Below are positions 9,181 to 17,805 of a DNA stretch of 64,000 nt, one piece after another; the stretch's first letter is position 1; each line of letters starts with the position of its first letter. The stretch is from an uncultured Roseburia sp. (GTDB lineage: Bacteria; Bacillota; Clostridia; Lachnospirales; Lachnospiraceae). Both the position numbers and the translations under genes were made by a program. A model generated the notes under the pieces. The model was given only the letters and a program-made list of their open reading frames with translations, did no database searches and had not been told where the DNA came from. The DNA lies in NCBI GenBank assembly GCA_910587865.1, contig CAJUNX010000004.1, positions 1 to 64,000 on the forward strand, written 5' to 3'.

Positions 9181-9284
9181 TGCCCCGTCACTTCACGAAT
9201 CAGGCCTGTCCCACCGGGCGCTTTATGAACCCGACCTGTCCTGCCCCGTCACTTCACGAATCAGGCCTGTCCCACCGGGCGCTT
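9181..9284. repeat. Tandem repeat between esterase and GH3 genes
   Basis: A 43-base word at 9181-9223 recurs without mismatch at 9242-9284, a 61-base step. Half-units starting CACGAA also recur around it. The period is not a multiple of three and the array lies between the stop of the esterase (9325) and the start of GH3 (9088), so it is not coding. Confidence 0.85.
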
Positions 9285-9324
9285 CACGAACCAGACCAAA
9301 ACCGGGCACTTCTTCACCTGCCGG

Positions 9325-10662
9325 TTACTCCGCCACATCCAGCCCGATTACAAATGCCTCGTCCTTTGTGCACGGTTTCCACTCCGGCAGACCATCCCCG
9401 TTCGGATCACCCGTCTTCATAAAATTCGTCCAGTAGTCCATCATCCGGTCGCTTAACGCCGCATCCGCCGGGACAAGCGGCCGCCAGCAGCGCGGATAGG
9501 TGCCGAACATGTACCAGAGCTCGGAGGAATGGAAGGCCCCCGCGTCATCGCCCGGCATCTGCCTGGTAAAATAATAGACGTAGGACGGTCTGCCCTGCAG
9601 CTCCTCCATCCTGTGGGAAAACGCGATGCAGCCCTCGTAGAGAGACCCCTTTTTCCCTGCCGCAAGCTCCTCCTCCGTCACCATGATATCGTTTTTCGTA
9701 CTGCCGATCATATAGGGAATGTCCTTGATCTTATTCTGATCGATCGTCTCGTAATAACCCTGTGTGAGCAGATAACCGTCCTGATTCGGGACAAACACCA
9801 GCCCTTTCCCCGACGTAAACATCTCGCCCATCATCTTTCCGAGCGGCCCTGCGAGCTCCTCCGGCGTCATCTTGCGCAGCTCGTCTGCATTCTTCGCCCC
9901 GGTCAGCTCCACAAATTTTTTCCCGTATTCTTCCGCCTCGGAAAGCGGCATGTCGCGGTGCAGGCCCGTCCCGTAGCTGCCCCCGCTCTGCAAAATCGCC
10001 TTTGCGATCCTGTTTTGGGTCAGCTCCGAGGACACCAGCGTCTGCACGCTCATGGCGCCCGCCGACTGCCCGAAGACCGTGATGTTCTCCGGGTCTCCGC
10101 CGAAGCTTTCGATATTTTCATATACCCAGTTTAAGGCTGCGATCTGATCGAGCGTGCCGTAATTGCCGGAAATCCCCTGCTCATTTTCCGCGGAAAACCA
10201 CGGATGCGCAAGGAAACCGTACACGTTCAGCCGGTAATTGATCGTGACTAAGATCACGCCGCGCTTCGCATACGCCTCCCCGTCGAACTCCAGCTCACTG
10301 CCGAAGCCTCCCATAAATGCCCCGCCATGGATCCAGAAGGCCACCGGGAGCTTCTTTTCCCTGCAGTCCGCCGGCATCCAGATATTTAAGTACAGGCAGT
10401 CCTCGCTGCACGGCACCAGAAACTCCGGATTCTCATAAAATTCCTTCTGATAAAAAGAGCCGTCCTCCTGTCCTCCCTGCTCGGGCTTGCATGAAAACTG
10501 ATCCGCCGCGTAAGTGCCGTCCCAGGCTTCCGCCTCCTGCGGCGCCTTCCAGCGCAGTTCCCCGATCGGCGGCTTTGCGTACGGAACCCCCTTAAACAGG
10601 ACATAGCCGTCCATCTCCACACCGCGGATCTTTCCCTTTTTTGTCGTGACTACTGTGTTCAT
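9325..10662 (-). CDS. Type-B carboxylesterase
   Basis: The 445-residue protein belongs to the alpha/beta-hydrolase carboxylesterase type-B family. FGQSAGAMSV (~Ser199) is the nucleophile elbow, SEDCLYLN the family's N-terminal signature, HGGAF the oxyanion motif and FHSSE (~375) holds the likely catalytic His. Start 10662 is chosen because GGAGGT lies seven bases upstream; an earlier in-frame start adds a sequence unlike the family. It has no signal peptide. Beside GH3 and GH43 it could deacylate acetylated or feruloylated hemicellulose fragments, but type-B enzymes are broad and the substrate is not known. Confidence 0.88.
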   Translation of the reverse strand: MNTVVTTKKGKIRGVEMDGYVLFKGVPYAKPPIGELRWKAPQEAEAWDGTYAADQFSCKPEQGGQEDGSFYQKEFYENPEFLVPCSEDCLYLNIWMPADCREKKLPVAFWIHGGAFMGGFGSELEFDGEAYAKRGVILVTINYRLNVYGFLAHPWFSAENEQGISGNYGTLDQIAALNWVYENIESFGGDPENITVFGQSAGAMSVQTLVSSELTQNRIAKAILQSGGSYGTGLHRDMPLSEAEEYGKKFVELTGAKNADELRKMTPEELAGPLGKMMGEMFTSGKGLVFVPNQDGYLLTQGYYETIDQNKIKDIPYMIGSTKNDIMVTEEELAAGKKGSLYEGCIAFSHRMEELQGRPSYVYYFTRQMPGDDAGAFHSSELWYMFGTYPRCWRPLVPADAALSDRMMDYWTNFMKTGDPNGDGLPEWKPCTKDEAFVIGLDVAE

Positions 10663-11008
10663 TAAGAATACCTCCATTCTGCACTGCCAATATATACCAG
10701 TGTAGCATAATTTTTCTATGCAGTATAGAAATTTTAACCCCCTTTTATGCACTATCATGACATGATGACAGGGTCAAAAGGTCATGTGTTTCTCGCTTGC
10801 GTGAAACACATGACTTTGTGACCCGCCAAACATGAGATAGTACATCCAAAAAAACTGACAGCATCTCAACAGAAAGCGCTGGAAGCTGATATTAGTTCTG
10901 TTTTAACCTCAATTAACGAATAGTACAACGACCAGGAGGGAGCTGCTCTCTCCTGATATCCTTCGTTACGTAAATAAATCACAATGGCTTCCCGTCAAAC
11001 TCTCCTTT
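10663..11008. other. Intergenic region between esterase and MBL-fold genes
   Basis: This stretch holds the esterase leader, the long inverted repeat at 10771-10824 and a short plus-strand open stretch (10830-10923) reading KKLTASQQKALEADISSV and ending NE-stop. That stretch looks like the tail of a lost gene but has no start. Nothing else is supported. Confidence 0.35.
10771..10824. repeat. Long inverted repeat, hairpin of about 22 bp
   Basis: GTCATGTGTTTC (10781-10792) pairs perfectly with GAAACACATGAC (10803-10814) around a 10-base loop. The stem is extended outward, with mismatches, by GGGTCAAAAG and CTTTGTGACCC. There is no T run on either side, so a simple terminator is not supported. 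It may be a terminal structure, a regulator site or a remnant of a small mobile element. Confidence 0.7.
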
Positions 11009-11866
11009 TTATAAATGCTCCTCACTGATCACGATCGAGGCAAACCCGGGCTTTGCCATATCCTCCATCCCGCGATATCCGGGCCGCATGCAGACCTTCG
11101 CGGAAATCCCCGGAATCGGCCCCTCAAACGGGATTCCGTTCTCATAGTCGACATGTGTCGCGCAGTCCAGGAAATCGTCAAGCACGGATTTCTCTGCGAT
11201 CACCGGATTGTGCGACATCACCAGCCAGTCGAACCCGATTCCCTGCGCCTTTTTTATGGTCTCCGTATAGACGGCGAGATCTAAGGATTCCGGCAGAAAC
11301 AGCCACAGAAACCCGTTTAACGCGTCCCCGGCATACAGCATCCGCTCCTCCTCATACAAAAGGCCGATGCTCCCTTTCGTGTGTCCCGGAAGCTCCACCA
11401 CACGCAGCGTGATTCCGCCGAGATCGAATACATGTCCCCCGGTTACCGGCACCAGATTCCCGCAGCCGCCCGCCGCATATGCCTCCTCGTCAAAGCCTTC
11501 GGGAAGGATATTGTGCTCTTCCCCCGTCGCATAGTCCGCCGTATGCTTCGCGTGTTCGATACTCCGCAACCGGTTGTCCCTGGCATTCGAACCGCGGCAA
11601 AGCTCCATGTCGTCCGGATGGATGTAAATCTCCTCCGTAAACTGGTAATTGCCGCAGGCGTGATCTAAGTGCCCGTGGGAATTTACCACGGTAAGGGGCA
11701 GGTCCGTGATCTTCCTCACCGTCTCCTTCAGATTTCCGTACCCGTAGCCCGTGTCAAAGAGCAGCGCCGCCCGCTCCCCCACGAACAGATCCATGTGCAC
11801 CTGCTCCCCGCTGAACATACGATAGACATGGGGTCTGATTTCTGTTACCTTGTAGTATGCTGACAT
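11009..11866 (-). CDS. Metallo-beta-lactamase-fold hydrolase
   Basis: The 285-residue protein has the zinc motif HxHxDH (SHGHLDHACG, near residue 60), later LPGHTKGS and YAGDAL with the bridging Asp, and SHNPV with the last metal-binding His. Start 11866 is chosen for AGGAGG five bases upstream; a longer frame exists, but it lacks family sequence. The family includes glyoxalase-II, lactonase and quorum-quenching enzymes, so the reaction is not set. It lies upstream of the esterase-GH3-GH43 genes on the same strand but is separated from them by 346 bases, so co-transcription is uncertain. Confidence 0.85.
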   Translation of the reverse strand: MSAYYKVTEIRPHVYRMFSGEQVHMDLFVGERAALLFDTGYGYGNLKETVRKITDLPLTVVNSHGHLDHACGNYQFTEEIYIHPDDMELCRGSNARDNRLRSIEHAKHTADYATGEEHNILPEGFDEEAYAAGGCGNLVPVTGGHVFDLGGITLRVVELPGHTKGSIGLLYEEERMLYAGDALNGFLWLFLPESLDLAVYTETIKKAQGIGFDWLVMSHNPVIAEKSVLDDFLDCATHVDYENGIPFEGPIPGISAKVCMRPGYRGMEDMAKPGFASIVISEEHL

Positions 11867-12280
11867 ATGTACCTCCTTCAAATATAGTTTTATAATTTCT
11901 GTCTTTTTCACCCTTCCGCCGCAATCAGCACCGTCTTTCCCTCGAAGCAGCGCCTCAAACGAAAGCCTGATCTGACGGCTTCCCTCCCGGATCAGCTTTC
12001 CCACCAGGTTGTTGGAACCGGTATTTGCCCGGCAGGTGCCAGACGTTTGCTTATCCGGCCGTTGCAGTCACCACCTCAGGGTTATTCAGATCCCAACCGT
12101 TCTGACCACAGGCTTTTCACCCCTTTCACGTCAGACTGGCAGACCGCCTCTGCCAGTCTTCATCTAAGATCAGTCTACCACATGCCTCATGACTTTGTCA
12201 CTATGTAAGAAACAATCAGAAAAAACCGGACGGACAGACTGCCCCGGACCAGTTCAGATTCCATCGCCGCCAAGACGATC
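11867..12280. other. Intergenic stretch with decayed coding pieces and a hairpin
   Basis: No intact gene is visible. On the minus strand, short open pieces such as GQNGWDLNNPEVVTATAG-stop and NLVGKLIREGSRQIRLSFE occur in different frames and look like parts of a degraded protein. A perfect 11-bp hairpin at 12133-12159 (AGACTGGCAGA, loop CCGCC, TCTGCCAGTCT) may be a leftover terminator. Family unknown. Confidence 0.3.
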
Positions 12281-12625
12281 ATGCAAAAAAAACTGGAGGT
12301 CTGCGCGATCCGCTATATCCGGGACATCGTCGTCCAGGCCCGTGCCGGGACGGTGACGCTGTCCTCCCCCGCGGACACCTTCGGCTGCAATCCGTCCTGC
12401 CTGAGTCGTATAATTCAAAACGTAACAGGCCGGACGCTCACCCAGATCCTCACTGCATATAAGATCCAGAAAGCGGCCGGCCTGCTCGTACAGACAAACC
12501 TGAATATCGAAGATGTGGCCCGCGCCGCCGGTTATGACAGCGTGGACTATTTTCCCAGGCAGTTTAAAAGGTGCTGCGGCATACCGCCGCGGGAGTACCG
12601 CAGACGGCAGCTGCCGGACGGATGA
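12281..12625 (+). CDS. AraC-type DNA-binding domain, stand-alone or truncated
   Basis: The 114-residue frame is only the double helix-turn-helix of the AraC/XylS family. The first HTH ends in GCNPSCLSRIIQNVTG, and the second has IEDVARAAGYDSVDYFPRQFKRCCGIPPREYR, quoted here as one family signature. The usual N-terminal sensor or receiver domain is missing, and the start lacks a ribosome site. The upstream frame stays open for about 25 codons without a better start. It abuts the stop of the convergent permease gene with no gap. Most likely this is the surviving 3' end of an AraC regulator gene. A short functional regulator is possible. Confidence 0.6.
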   Translation: MQKKLEVCAIRYIRDIVVQARAGTVTLSSPADTFGCNPSCLSRIIQNVTGRTLTQILTAYKIQKAAGLLVQTNLNIEDVARAAGYDSVDYFPRQFKRCCGIPPREYRRRQLPDG

Positions 12626-13513
12626 TCAGCCCTTGACCGCCCCCATGGTCAGTCCTTTTGCAAAATACTTCTGGAAGAACGGGTAAATAATCAGGATCGG
12701 CAGGATTCCGACCACTGCGATCGCCATACGCACCGTCGTCGTCGGCAGATCGGCGAGATTCACACCGGCTGTCGCGTTCGACGCCAGGAAGGCGATATTC
12801 GTGTTGATATTGTTCAGAATATTCTGAATCGTGTACAGGTGCTTTCCCTTGTCGTCCAGGTAATACAGGCCGTTCTGCCAGTCGTTCCAGTAGGCAATCC
12901 CGGTCATCAGACCGACCGTCGCAAGGATCGGGACGGAGAGCGGGAGCGCGATGTGGAAAAAGTTATAATACTCGCTCGCGCCGTCAATGCGCGCCGCCTC
13001 GTAGAGCTCCTCCGGGATACTGTTCTCAAAATAGTTGCGCACCAGCATAATCATAAAGCCGTTGATCAGCATGTTCGGGATAATCAGCCCCCAGATCGTA
13101 TTTTTCACATGAAAGGTTCCCACATACATGATGTAGGTCGGCACAAGTCCGCCGTTAAACAGCATCGTAAAGACCACATAAAAATTTAAGAGCTTTCTGC
13201 CCGGAAGCTTCCTCTGCGCGAGCATGTAGGCAAACAGCGCGGTGATCACAATGCCCGCCGATGTGCCTATAAGCGTAGTGATAATCGTCATCCCGTACGC
13301 CCTTCCGATCATCGCGGCCTGGCCGACGATGTAGTCGTATGCCGCGAGCGACCATTTTGCCGGAAAATAGGTATAGCCGTCCGTCATCGCGACCTCCTCG
13401 TCGGTGAAGGAAGCGATGATCAGAAGCAGAAACGGCATCAGCGCCAGGAAGGATGAAACGGATAACACGATGTTGGCCACGAGTGACCAGCGTTTCTGAC
13501 TTTTCGTTTTCAT
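12626..13513 (-). CDS. ABC sugar importer permease, LplC/YtcP type
   Basis: The 295-residue inner-membrane protein has six predicted transmembrane segments and the EAA loop (EELYEAARIDGAS, ~163-175) that docks the ATPase. The C-terminal KYFAKGLTMGAVKG ending is typical of LplC/YtcP-type permeases. It is the last gene of binding protein, permease 1, permease 2. No ATPase is encoded here; relatives share an MsmX-type ATPase encoded elsewhere. The RBS is AGGAGG. Confidence 0.92.
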   Translation of the reverse strand: MKTKSQKRWSLVANIVLSVSSFLALMPFLLLIIASFTDEEVAMTDGYTYFPAKWSLAAYDYIVGQAAMIGRAYGMTIITTLIGTSAGIVITALFAYMLAQRKLPGRKLLNFYVVFTMLFNGGLVPTYIMYVGTFHVKNTIWGLIIPNMLINGFMIMLVRNYFENSIPEELYEAARIDGASEYYNFFHIALPLSVPILATVGLMTGIAYWNDWQNGLYYLDDKGKHLYTIQNILNNINTNIAFLASNATAGVNLADLPTTTVRMAIAVVGILPILIIYPFFQKYFAKGLTMGAVKG

Positions 13514-13524
13514 GCGGACACCTC

Positions 13525-14457
13525 CTAGAATAAAGCGCTGTTTTCATCCAGCTTTGAGACAATCTTATTGGCAGTTACGATAAAAAGAAAACCGACCACG
13601 GACTGGATGAAGCTCGCCGCGGAGGACATGCCCACGTCATTTAACTGCAGCAGCGCACGGTACACATAGGTATCGATGGTCTGCGTCACAGAAAACAGTT
13701 TCCCCTGATTCATCGGCACCTGATAAAACAGTCCGAAATCCGAGCGGAAGATCTGTCCCAGATTTAAGATAAAGAGCATGATGATCGTCGGTTTTAACAG
13801 CGGAATCGTGATCAGCTTATGCTGCTGCCACTTTGATGCCCCGTCCAGCCTTGCCGCCTCATAGTAGGCCGGATCGATCCCTAAGATACTTGAGAGATAA
13901 AGGATCATTCCGAACCCGATCCCACGCCACTGATTTATAAATGTAAGTATAAACGGCCACCATTTCGACTCCTGGTAAAATGCCGGCGCCGTGCCCGTGA
14001 TATTCTCAATGATTTTTGTAAAAAGCCCCGATGTCGGCGAGAGGTACGCGTATGCGAGGTAGGCAATCACCACCATCGACATCAGATACGGAAGCAGGAT
14101 AATCGTCTGATAAAATTTCTTTGCGGTCTTGCTCAGCACCTCATTGATCAGGATCGCCGCCGTCACGCCGACCACCATGCCGAGCAGGATCCAGACGACG
14201 TTATAGCAGAGCGTATTGCGGATCATGATAAGTGCGTCATTTGTCTTAAACAAAAATTTGAAATTTTTAAATCCGGCCCAGGAGCTCTTCCACATGCCTT
14301 TTCCGTAATTAAAATTCTTAAAAGCGATCTGAAGCCCCGCAAGCGGCAGATAGTTGTTGATGAATAAATAAATGATTCCCGGCAGTCCCATCAGATAAAA
14401 CGGGAGCCAGTGGAGGAAGCTGCCGCTTCCCCCCGTTTTCTTTCTTTTTCGCTCCAT
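13525..14457 (-). CDS. ABC sugar importer permease, LplB type
   Basis: The 310-residue membrane protein begins with a basic stretch, then LPFYLMGLPGIIYLFINNYLP, a phrase diagnostic of LplB/YtcO-type permeases (20 or fewer residues considered as core: LMGLPGIIYLFINNYLP). An EAA-like loop, YYEAARLDGASKWQQ, lies near residue 200. It forms the transmembrane channel with the following permease, 11 bases downstream. The likely substrate is an oligosaccharide. Confidence 0.92.
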   Translation of the reverse strand: MERKRKKTGGSGSFLHWLPFYLMGLPGIIYLFINNYLPLAGLQIAFKNFNYGKGMWKSSWAGFKNFKFLFKTNDALIMIRNTLCYNVVWILLGMVVGVTAAILINEVLSKTAKKFYQTIILLPYLMSMVVIAYLAYAYLSPTSGLFTKIIENITGTAPAFYQESKWWPFILTFINQWRGIGFGMILYLSSILGIDPAYYEAARLDGASKWQQHKLITIPLLKPTIIMLFILNLGQIFRSDFGLFYQVPMNQGKLFSVTQTIDTYVYRALLQLNDVGMSSAASFIQSVVGFLFIVTANKIVSKLDENSALF

Positions 14458-14472
14458 GTGCTTCTCCTCATT

Positions 14473-16059
14473 TTACTTTCCCAGATACGCGTCCAGCTGT
14501 TCCTGATTTGCCGCGATCACGTCGTTGATCCCGACATCCTCAAGCGCCGCCACCAGCTCGTCGACCGCCGCGTCCACGTCGGCCACCATTCCGGCGTTTA
14601 ATTCCGGCAGCATCTCCTGCAGCTTCGAGGAAATCGCACCCGCCTCCGCGCTGTAATCCGACGCATCGAAGGAGTAGCCGAAGCATAAGGATCTGTCCGC
14701 ACTTTCTTCAAACGCTACCAGTTCATCGTAATAATTGTCATCTAACGGGGCTATCACCTTCTGCTTTAACGGATCGCCGTAGTGAACAAATCCCGCATAA
14801 TAGCTGTTGTGATCCGCATTCGGCGTACCGTCATACGTAATCACATTTTCCGTGCCGTCGACCGCCGCGTAATCGGTTCCCTCCACGCCGTACTGTAAGA
14901 GGTTGCAGACCTCCGGATCCTCATAGATCAGGTTGATCAGATCCATCGCCTTGTCCGGCCGCTCGCAGTTCGACGCGATGCCGAGCATAAATTCCCTCGC
15001 CGTACCGGTACAGATCAGCCCGTCATCTACCTGGATTATTCCCGTCTCAAAATCCGGACTTAACCACACCGCGATCTGGTTTACCGTATACCCCGTATAA
15101 GTGCCGAAAATCTTCTGCTGTGAGAAATATTCCTGCGTCGACACCGTATCCGTCAGCTGATCGGACGGGAGATAACCGGCATCTGCCCACGCCTTTACCG
15201 ATTTCCAGTAGGTTCGCAGCTCCTCCGAATCATAGACATTCTCAATGACTGTACTGTTCGCCGGATCCAAAAGTCCGCCGTAAATCGCATTGTCCCCAAA
15301 GATATCCAGCGTATTTGCAAATTTGTAATTCAGCTGGTAAGAATTTCCGAATGTCGTTAAATAAATTCCATGTTCCTTTAAGGTCTCACCCACTTCCCCG
15401 AGCTCTTCCATCGTCATACCGTCATGCAACTCGATCCCGTACTGATCCGCCATGGTCTTATTATAGACAAAGCCGCTGCCCATCGCCGCATACGGATATC
15501 CGGATACTGCATAGGTCACTCCGTTGATCTTCTGCGCTTCCGCCACGTCCGCGGTCACCGCGGTCACCGCCGGCCCCCGCTCCGCGAGCAGGTCGTCAAG
15601 CTCTAAGAGCAGTCCGTCCGGCACCATCGAATCCATCTTCTGTGTCAGGCCGACCGTCACGATATCGAGCTTCTCGCCCCCGGCTACCGCCATCGAGGTA
15701 TTCGTCGGCAGATCCCCGATAAAGGTTGGCACGATATCGACGGTGCAGTTGATCTTCTTTAATGTGATCTCGTTGAGCGCGGCTTCCACGTTCGCCACAT
15801 TGTTGTTCTCCTCGAACAGCCCGACGAACTGGATGCTGACCTCGTACGGCTCCTCGTCAAAATCGATTTCCGCTCCGTTTTCGGCGTTGCCTGCACTGTC
15901 TGCCTCCGTGCCAGCACTGCCGTCTGCTGTACTGCTGCCTGCCCCGTCTGCATTTCCCGCCGCGCCTGCACCCGTGCTGCCGTCGTCTCCGCCGCAGCCT
16001 GCAAGCATCGTTCCGAGCATTGCCGCTGTGAGTAGTGCGCTCACCAGTTTTTTCTTCAT
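14473..16059 (-). CDS. Extracellular sugar-binding lipoprotein, LplA-type family 1 SBP
   Basis: The 528-residue protein starts with a lipoprotein signal (MKKKLVSALLTAAMLGTML, then lipobox LAGC), followed by a Gly/Ser/Ala/Asp-rich linker (~25-55) that tethers it to the membrane. The rest is a large solute-binding protein of the LplA type, whose genes commonly sit before LplB/LplC-like permeases. It would capture an oligosaccharide outside the cell. GGGAGG precedes the start. The YesMN-type pair lies upstream on the same strand and probably controls it. Confidence 0.92.
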   Translation of the reverse strand: MKKKLVSALLTAAMLGTMLAGCGGDDGSTGAGAAGNADGAGSSTADGSAGTEADSAGNAENGAEIDFDEEPYEVSIQFVGLFEENNNVANVEAALNEITLKKINCTVDIVPTFIGDLPTNTSMAVAGGEKLDIVTVGLTQKMDSMVPDGLLLELDDLLAERGPAVTAVTADVAEAQKINGVTYAVSGYPYAAMGSGFVYNKTMADQYGIELHDGMTMEELGEVGETLKEHGIYLTTFGNSYQLNYKFANTLDIFGDNAIYGGLLDPANSTVIENVYDSEELRTYWKSVKAWADAGYLPSDQLTDTVSTQEYFSQQKIFGTYTGYTVNQIAVWLSPDFETGIIQVDDGLICTGTAREFMLGIASNCERPDKAMDLINLIYEDPEVCNLLQYGVEGTDYAAVDGTENVITYDGTPNADHNSYYAGFVHYGDPLKQKVIAPLDDNYYDELVAFEESADRSLCFGYSFDASDYSAEAGAISSKLQEMLPELNAGMVADVDAAVDELVAALEDVGINDVIAANQEQLDAYLGK

Positions 16060-16264
16060 GTTTTCCTCCCTTTCCGCAGTGCGACTATCATTGTCAGTGC
16101 ACTGTCTCCCTGTTTTTTACACCCGGGGATTTTTCCCCGCTGCATTGACCTGTGATCTCTTTGTTCTGTACCGATCTTAACAGATTCGTTTTTTCAAAAA
16201 TAGAAGTTTCCTAACCTGATTTATGACTTATTATGACTTTCCTGAAAAATAATATCTGTTTACA

Positions 16265-16829
16265 AAAAGATTTACCGCGGCGGAATGCCCTGGATGATTA
16301 CAGACCGGAATCTGCTTCCGGAAGATTATTATGATTCATATATGCAGACTTGTCTGGAACGCGATATTCGTGATCTGATTGCCGTAAGCCTGTACCGCCG
16401 CAAGAGTCAGTCAGGAGGTGAACCTGACAGCTATGGCGAAAGATATCGGCATTGGCCGGAAAACGGCAGACGGATGGCTGTCCATTCTGGTTTCCTCTAC
16501 TTGTATATCTGCCTGCGCTGTATTCAGAAAATACCATCAAACACATTGTAAAACAGCCGAAACTGTATTTCATGGATACCGGACCCGCCTGCCGTCTCAC
16601 GCTGCGGAATCATTTGGAAACGCCGGCATTGTCTGCTGCGGCCGGCGCAATGTCTGAAGACTATGTGATATCAGAAATTGTAAAAAGTCAGGTAAATCAG
16701 GACATGATGTGCGACGCCGTCTCTGCTATTGCAGAGATCTTAATGGAAAGAAAATTAATCTGATGATTTTGCAAAACGGTACTGTATACCCGATCGAAAT
16801 GACAGCGCCGTCCTTTCAGAATTCTCCCC
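16265..16829 (+). pseudogene. Decayed DUF4143 ATP-binding protein
   Basis: Fragments in several frames match the C-terminal half of AAA ATPases with DUF4143: YRGGMPWMITD, YDSYMQTCLERDIRDL, LTAMAKDIGIGRKTADGWLS, then LPALYSENTIKHIVKQPKLY with FMDTG, and finally GKKINLMILQNGTVYPIEM. The frame changes at least three times and the N-terminal P-loop half is missing. It lies opposite in strand to the ABC and two-component genes it separates, so it looks like a relic of an insertion. Confidence 0.75.
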
Positions 16830-17603
16830 TCACTGCGTCCCCTGCCCATGCTGCTGCCGGTACACCTTCGGGCTGACCTGCGTACAGCGCTTGAAGATCC
16901 GGGTAAAATACGAGTAATTCCCATACCCCACACAGTCCGCCACCCTGTTGATCGCAAAATCCGTCTTCACGAGAAGCTCCTTCGCCAGCTTCATCCGCTC
17001 ATTTGTGATAAATTCCAGGATCGACATGCCCGTCTCTTTTTTAAACAAACGCATCAGATACTGCGCGTTCAAATGCACCTGCTCCGCGATTTCTTCTACA
17101 TATATCGTTTCCTGAATGTGCTCCAGAATAAAGCGCTTCGCCTCATGCACGCAGTCGTCCTGCTTCATCTGCGCCTCCTCGGCCACAAGCTTCCCCACAA
17201 TCTCCTCCGGAATCCGGTCAATGTCGCGCCCCTCCCCAAGTCTCTTTACAAGCTCCGTTAAGATCCCGTCGAGCTCCGTATAATCGATCGGCTTTAAGAT
17301 ATAATCGGCGCTCCCTAACCGCAGCGCCTGCCGGATATACTCGTACTCCGGATGACAGGTGACATAAACGCACTCCGTCTTCGGGTAATACGTCTTCACC
17401 CACTCAAACAGCTCAAGCCCGCTGCCCTGCGGCATCTCGATATCGCAGAGCATGAAATCGATCGGCTCCTTCTGAAAAATCTCCTTTGCCTGCTGCATCG
17501 AATTCGCCGTAAAGACCTGCTTTACGCCGTACGTTTCCCAGTTCACCCTGCGCTTTAACGCGCCTACCGCCACCACCTCGTCGTCTATCAGCAATGCCTG
17601 CAT
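16830..17603 (-). CDS. YesN-type response regulator with AraC HTH output
   Basis: The 257-residue protein has an N-terminal receiver domain (LLIDDE at 4-9, phospho-acceptor Asp in FMLCDIEMPQGSG, Lys in ILKPIDY) and a C-terminal AraC double HTH (AEQVHLNAQYLMRLFKKETG; VADCVGYGNYSYFTRIFKR). Start 17603 has AAGGGAG upstream; a longer frame to 17702 only reads through the tandem repeat. It is the partner of the kinase at 17772-19535 and probably activates the ABC importer genes at 12626-16059. The linker between domains is short. Confidence 0.93.
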   Translation of the reverse strand: MQALLIDDEVVAVGALKRRVNWETYGVKQVFTANSMQQAKEIFQKEPIDFMLCDIEMPQGSGLELFEWVKTYYPKTECVYVTCHPEYEYIRQALRLGSADYILKPIDYTELDGILTELVKRLGEGRDIDRIPEEIVGKLVAEEAQMKQDDCVHEAKRFILEHIQETIYVEEIAEQVHLNAQYLMRLFKKETGMSILEFITNERMKLAKELLVKTDFAINRVADCVGYGNYSYFTRIFKRCTQVSPKVYRQQHGQGTQ

Positions 17604-17634
17604 CTTTTTCTCCCTTCTGCTATTCGATTCCCGG

Positions 17635-17805
17635 CTCACACTTTGGCGCCGCGCAGCACGGCCTCCCCTCCCCGGCTGCGGTTTCGCGATCCGGTCTCCC
17701 ACTCACACTTTGGCGCCGCGCAGCACGGCCTCCCCTCCCCCGGCTGCGGTTTCGCGATCCGGTCCCCCGGCTCACACTTCCACGCCGCGCAGCACGGCCT
17801 CCCCG
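17635..17805. repeat. Three tandem units that include the kinase stop codon
   Basis: Units begin CTCACACTT at 17635, 17702 and 17771, steps of 67 and 69 bases, nearly identical over most of their length. The third unit contains the kinase gene's last codons and its stop (17772-17774). The two other units, downstream of the gene, repeat that end, including AVLRG-like codons and the TGA. The array fills the spacer to the response regulator gene. Confidence 0.9.

Noticed and set aside
11009..12004. Longer MBL-fold protein starting at 12004
   Set aside because: The added N-terminal 46 residues have no family match, while ATG 11866 has AGGAGG at the proper distance.
12133..12159. Active terminator for a neighbouring gene
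   Set aside because: The hairpin is perfect, but no T run follows and no intact gene ends next to it.
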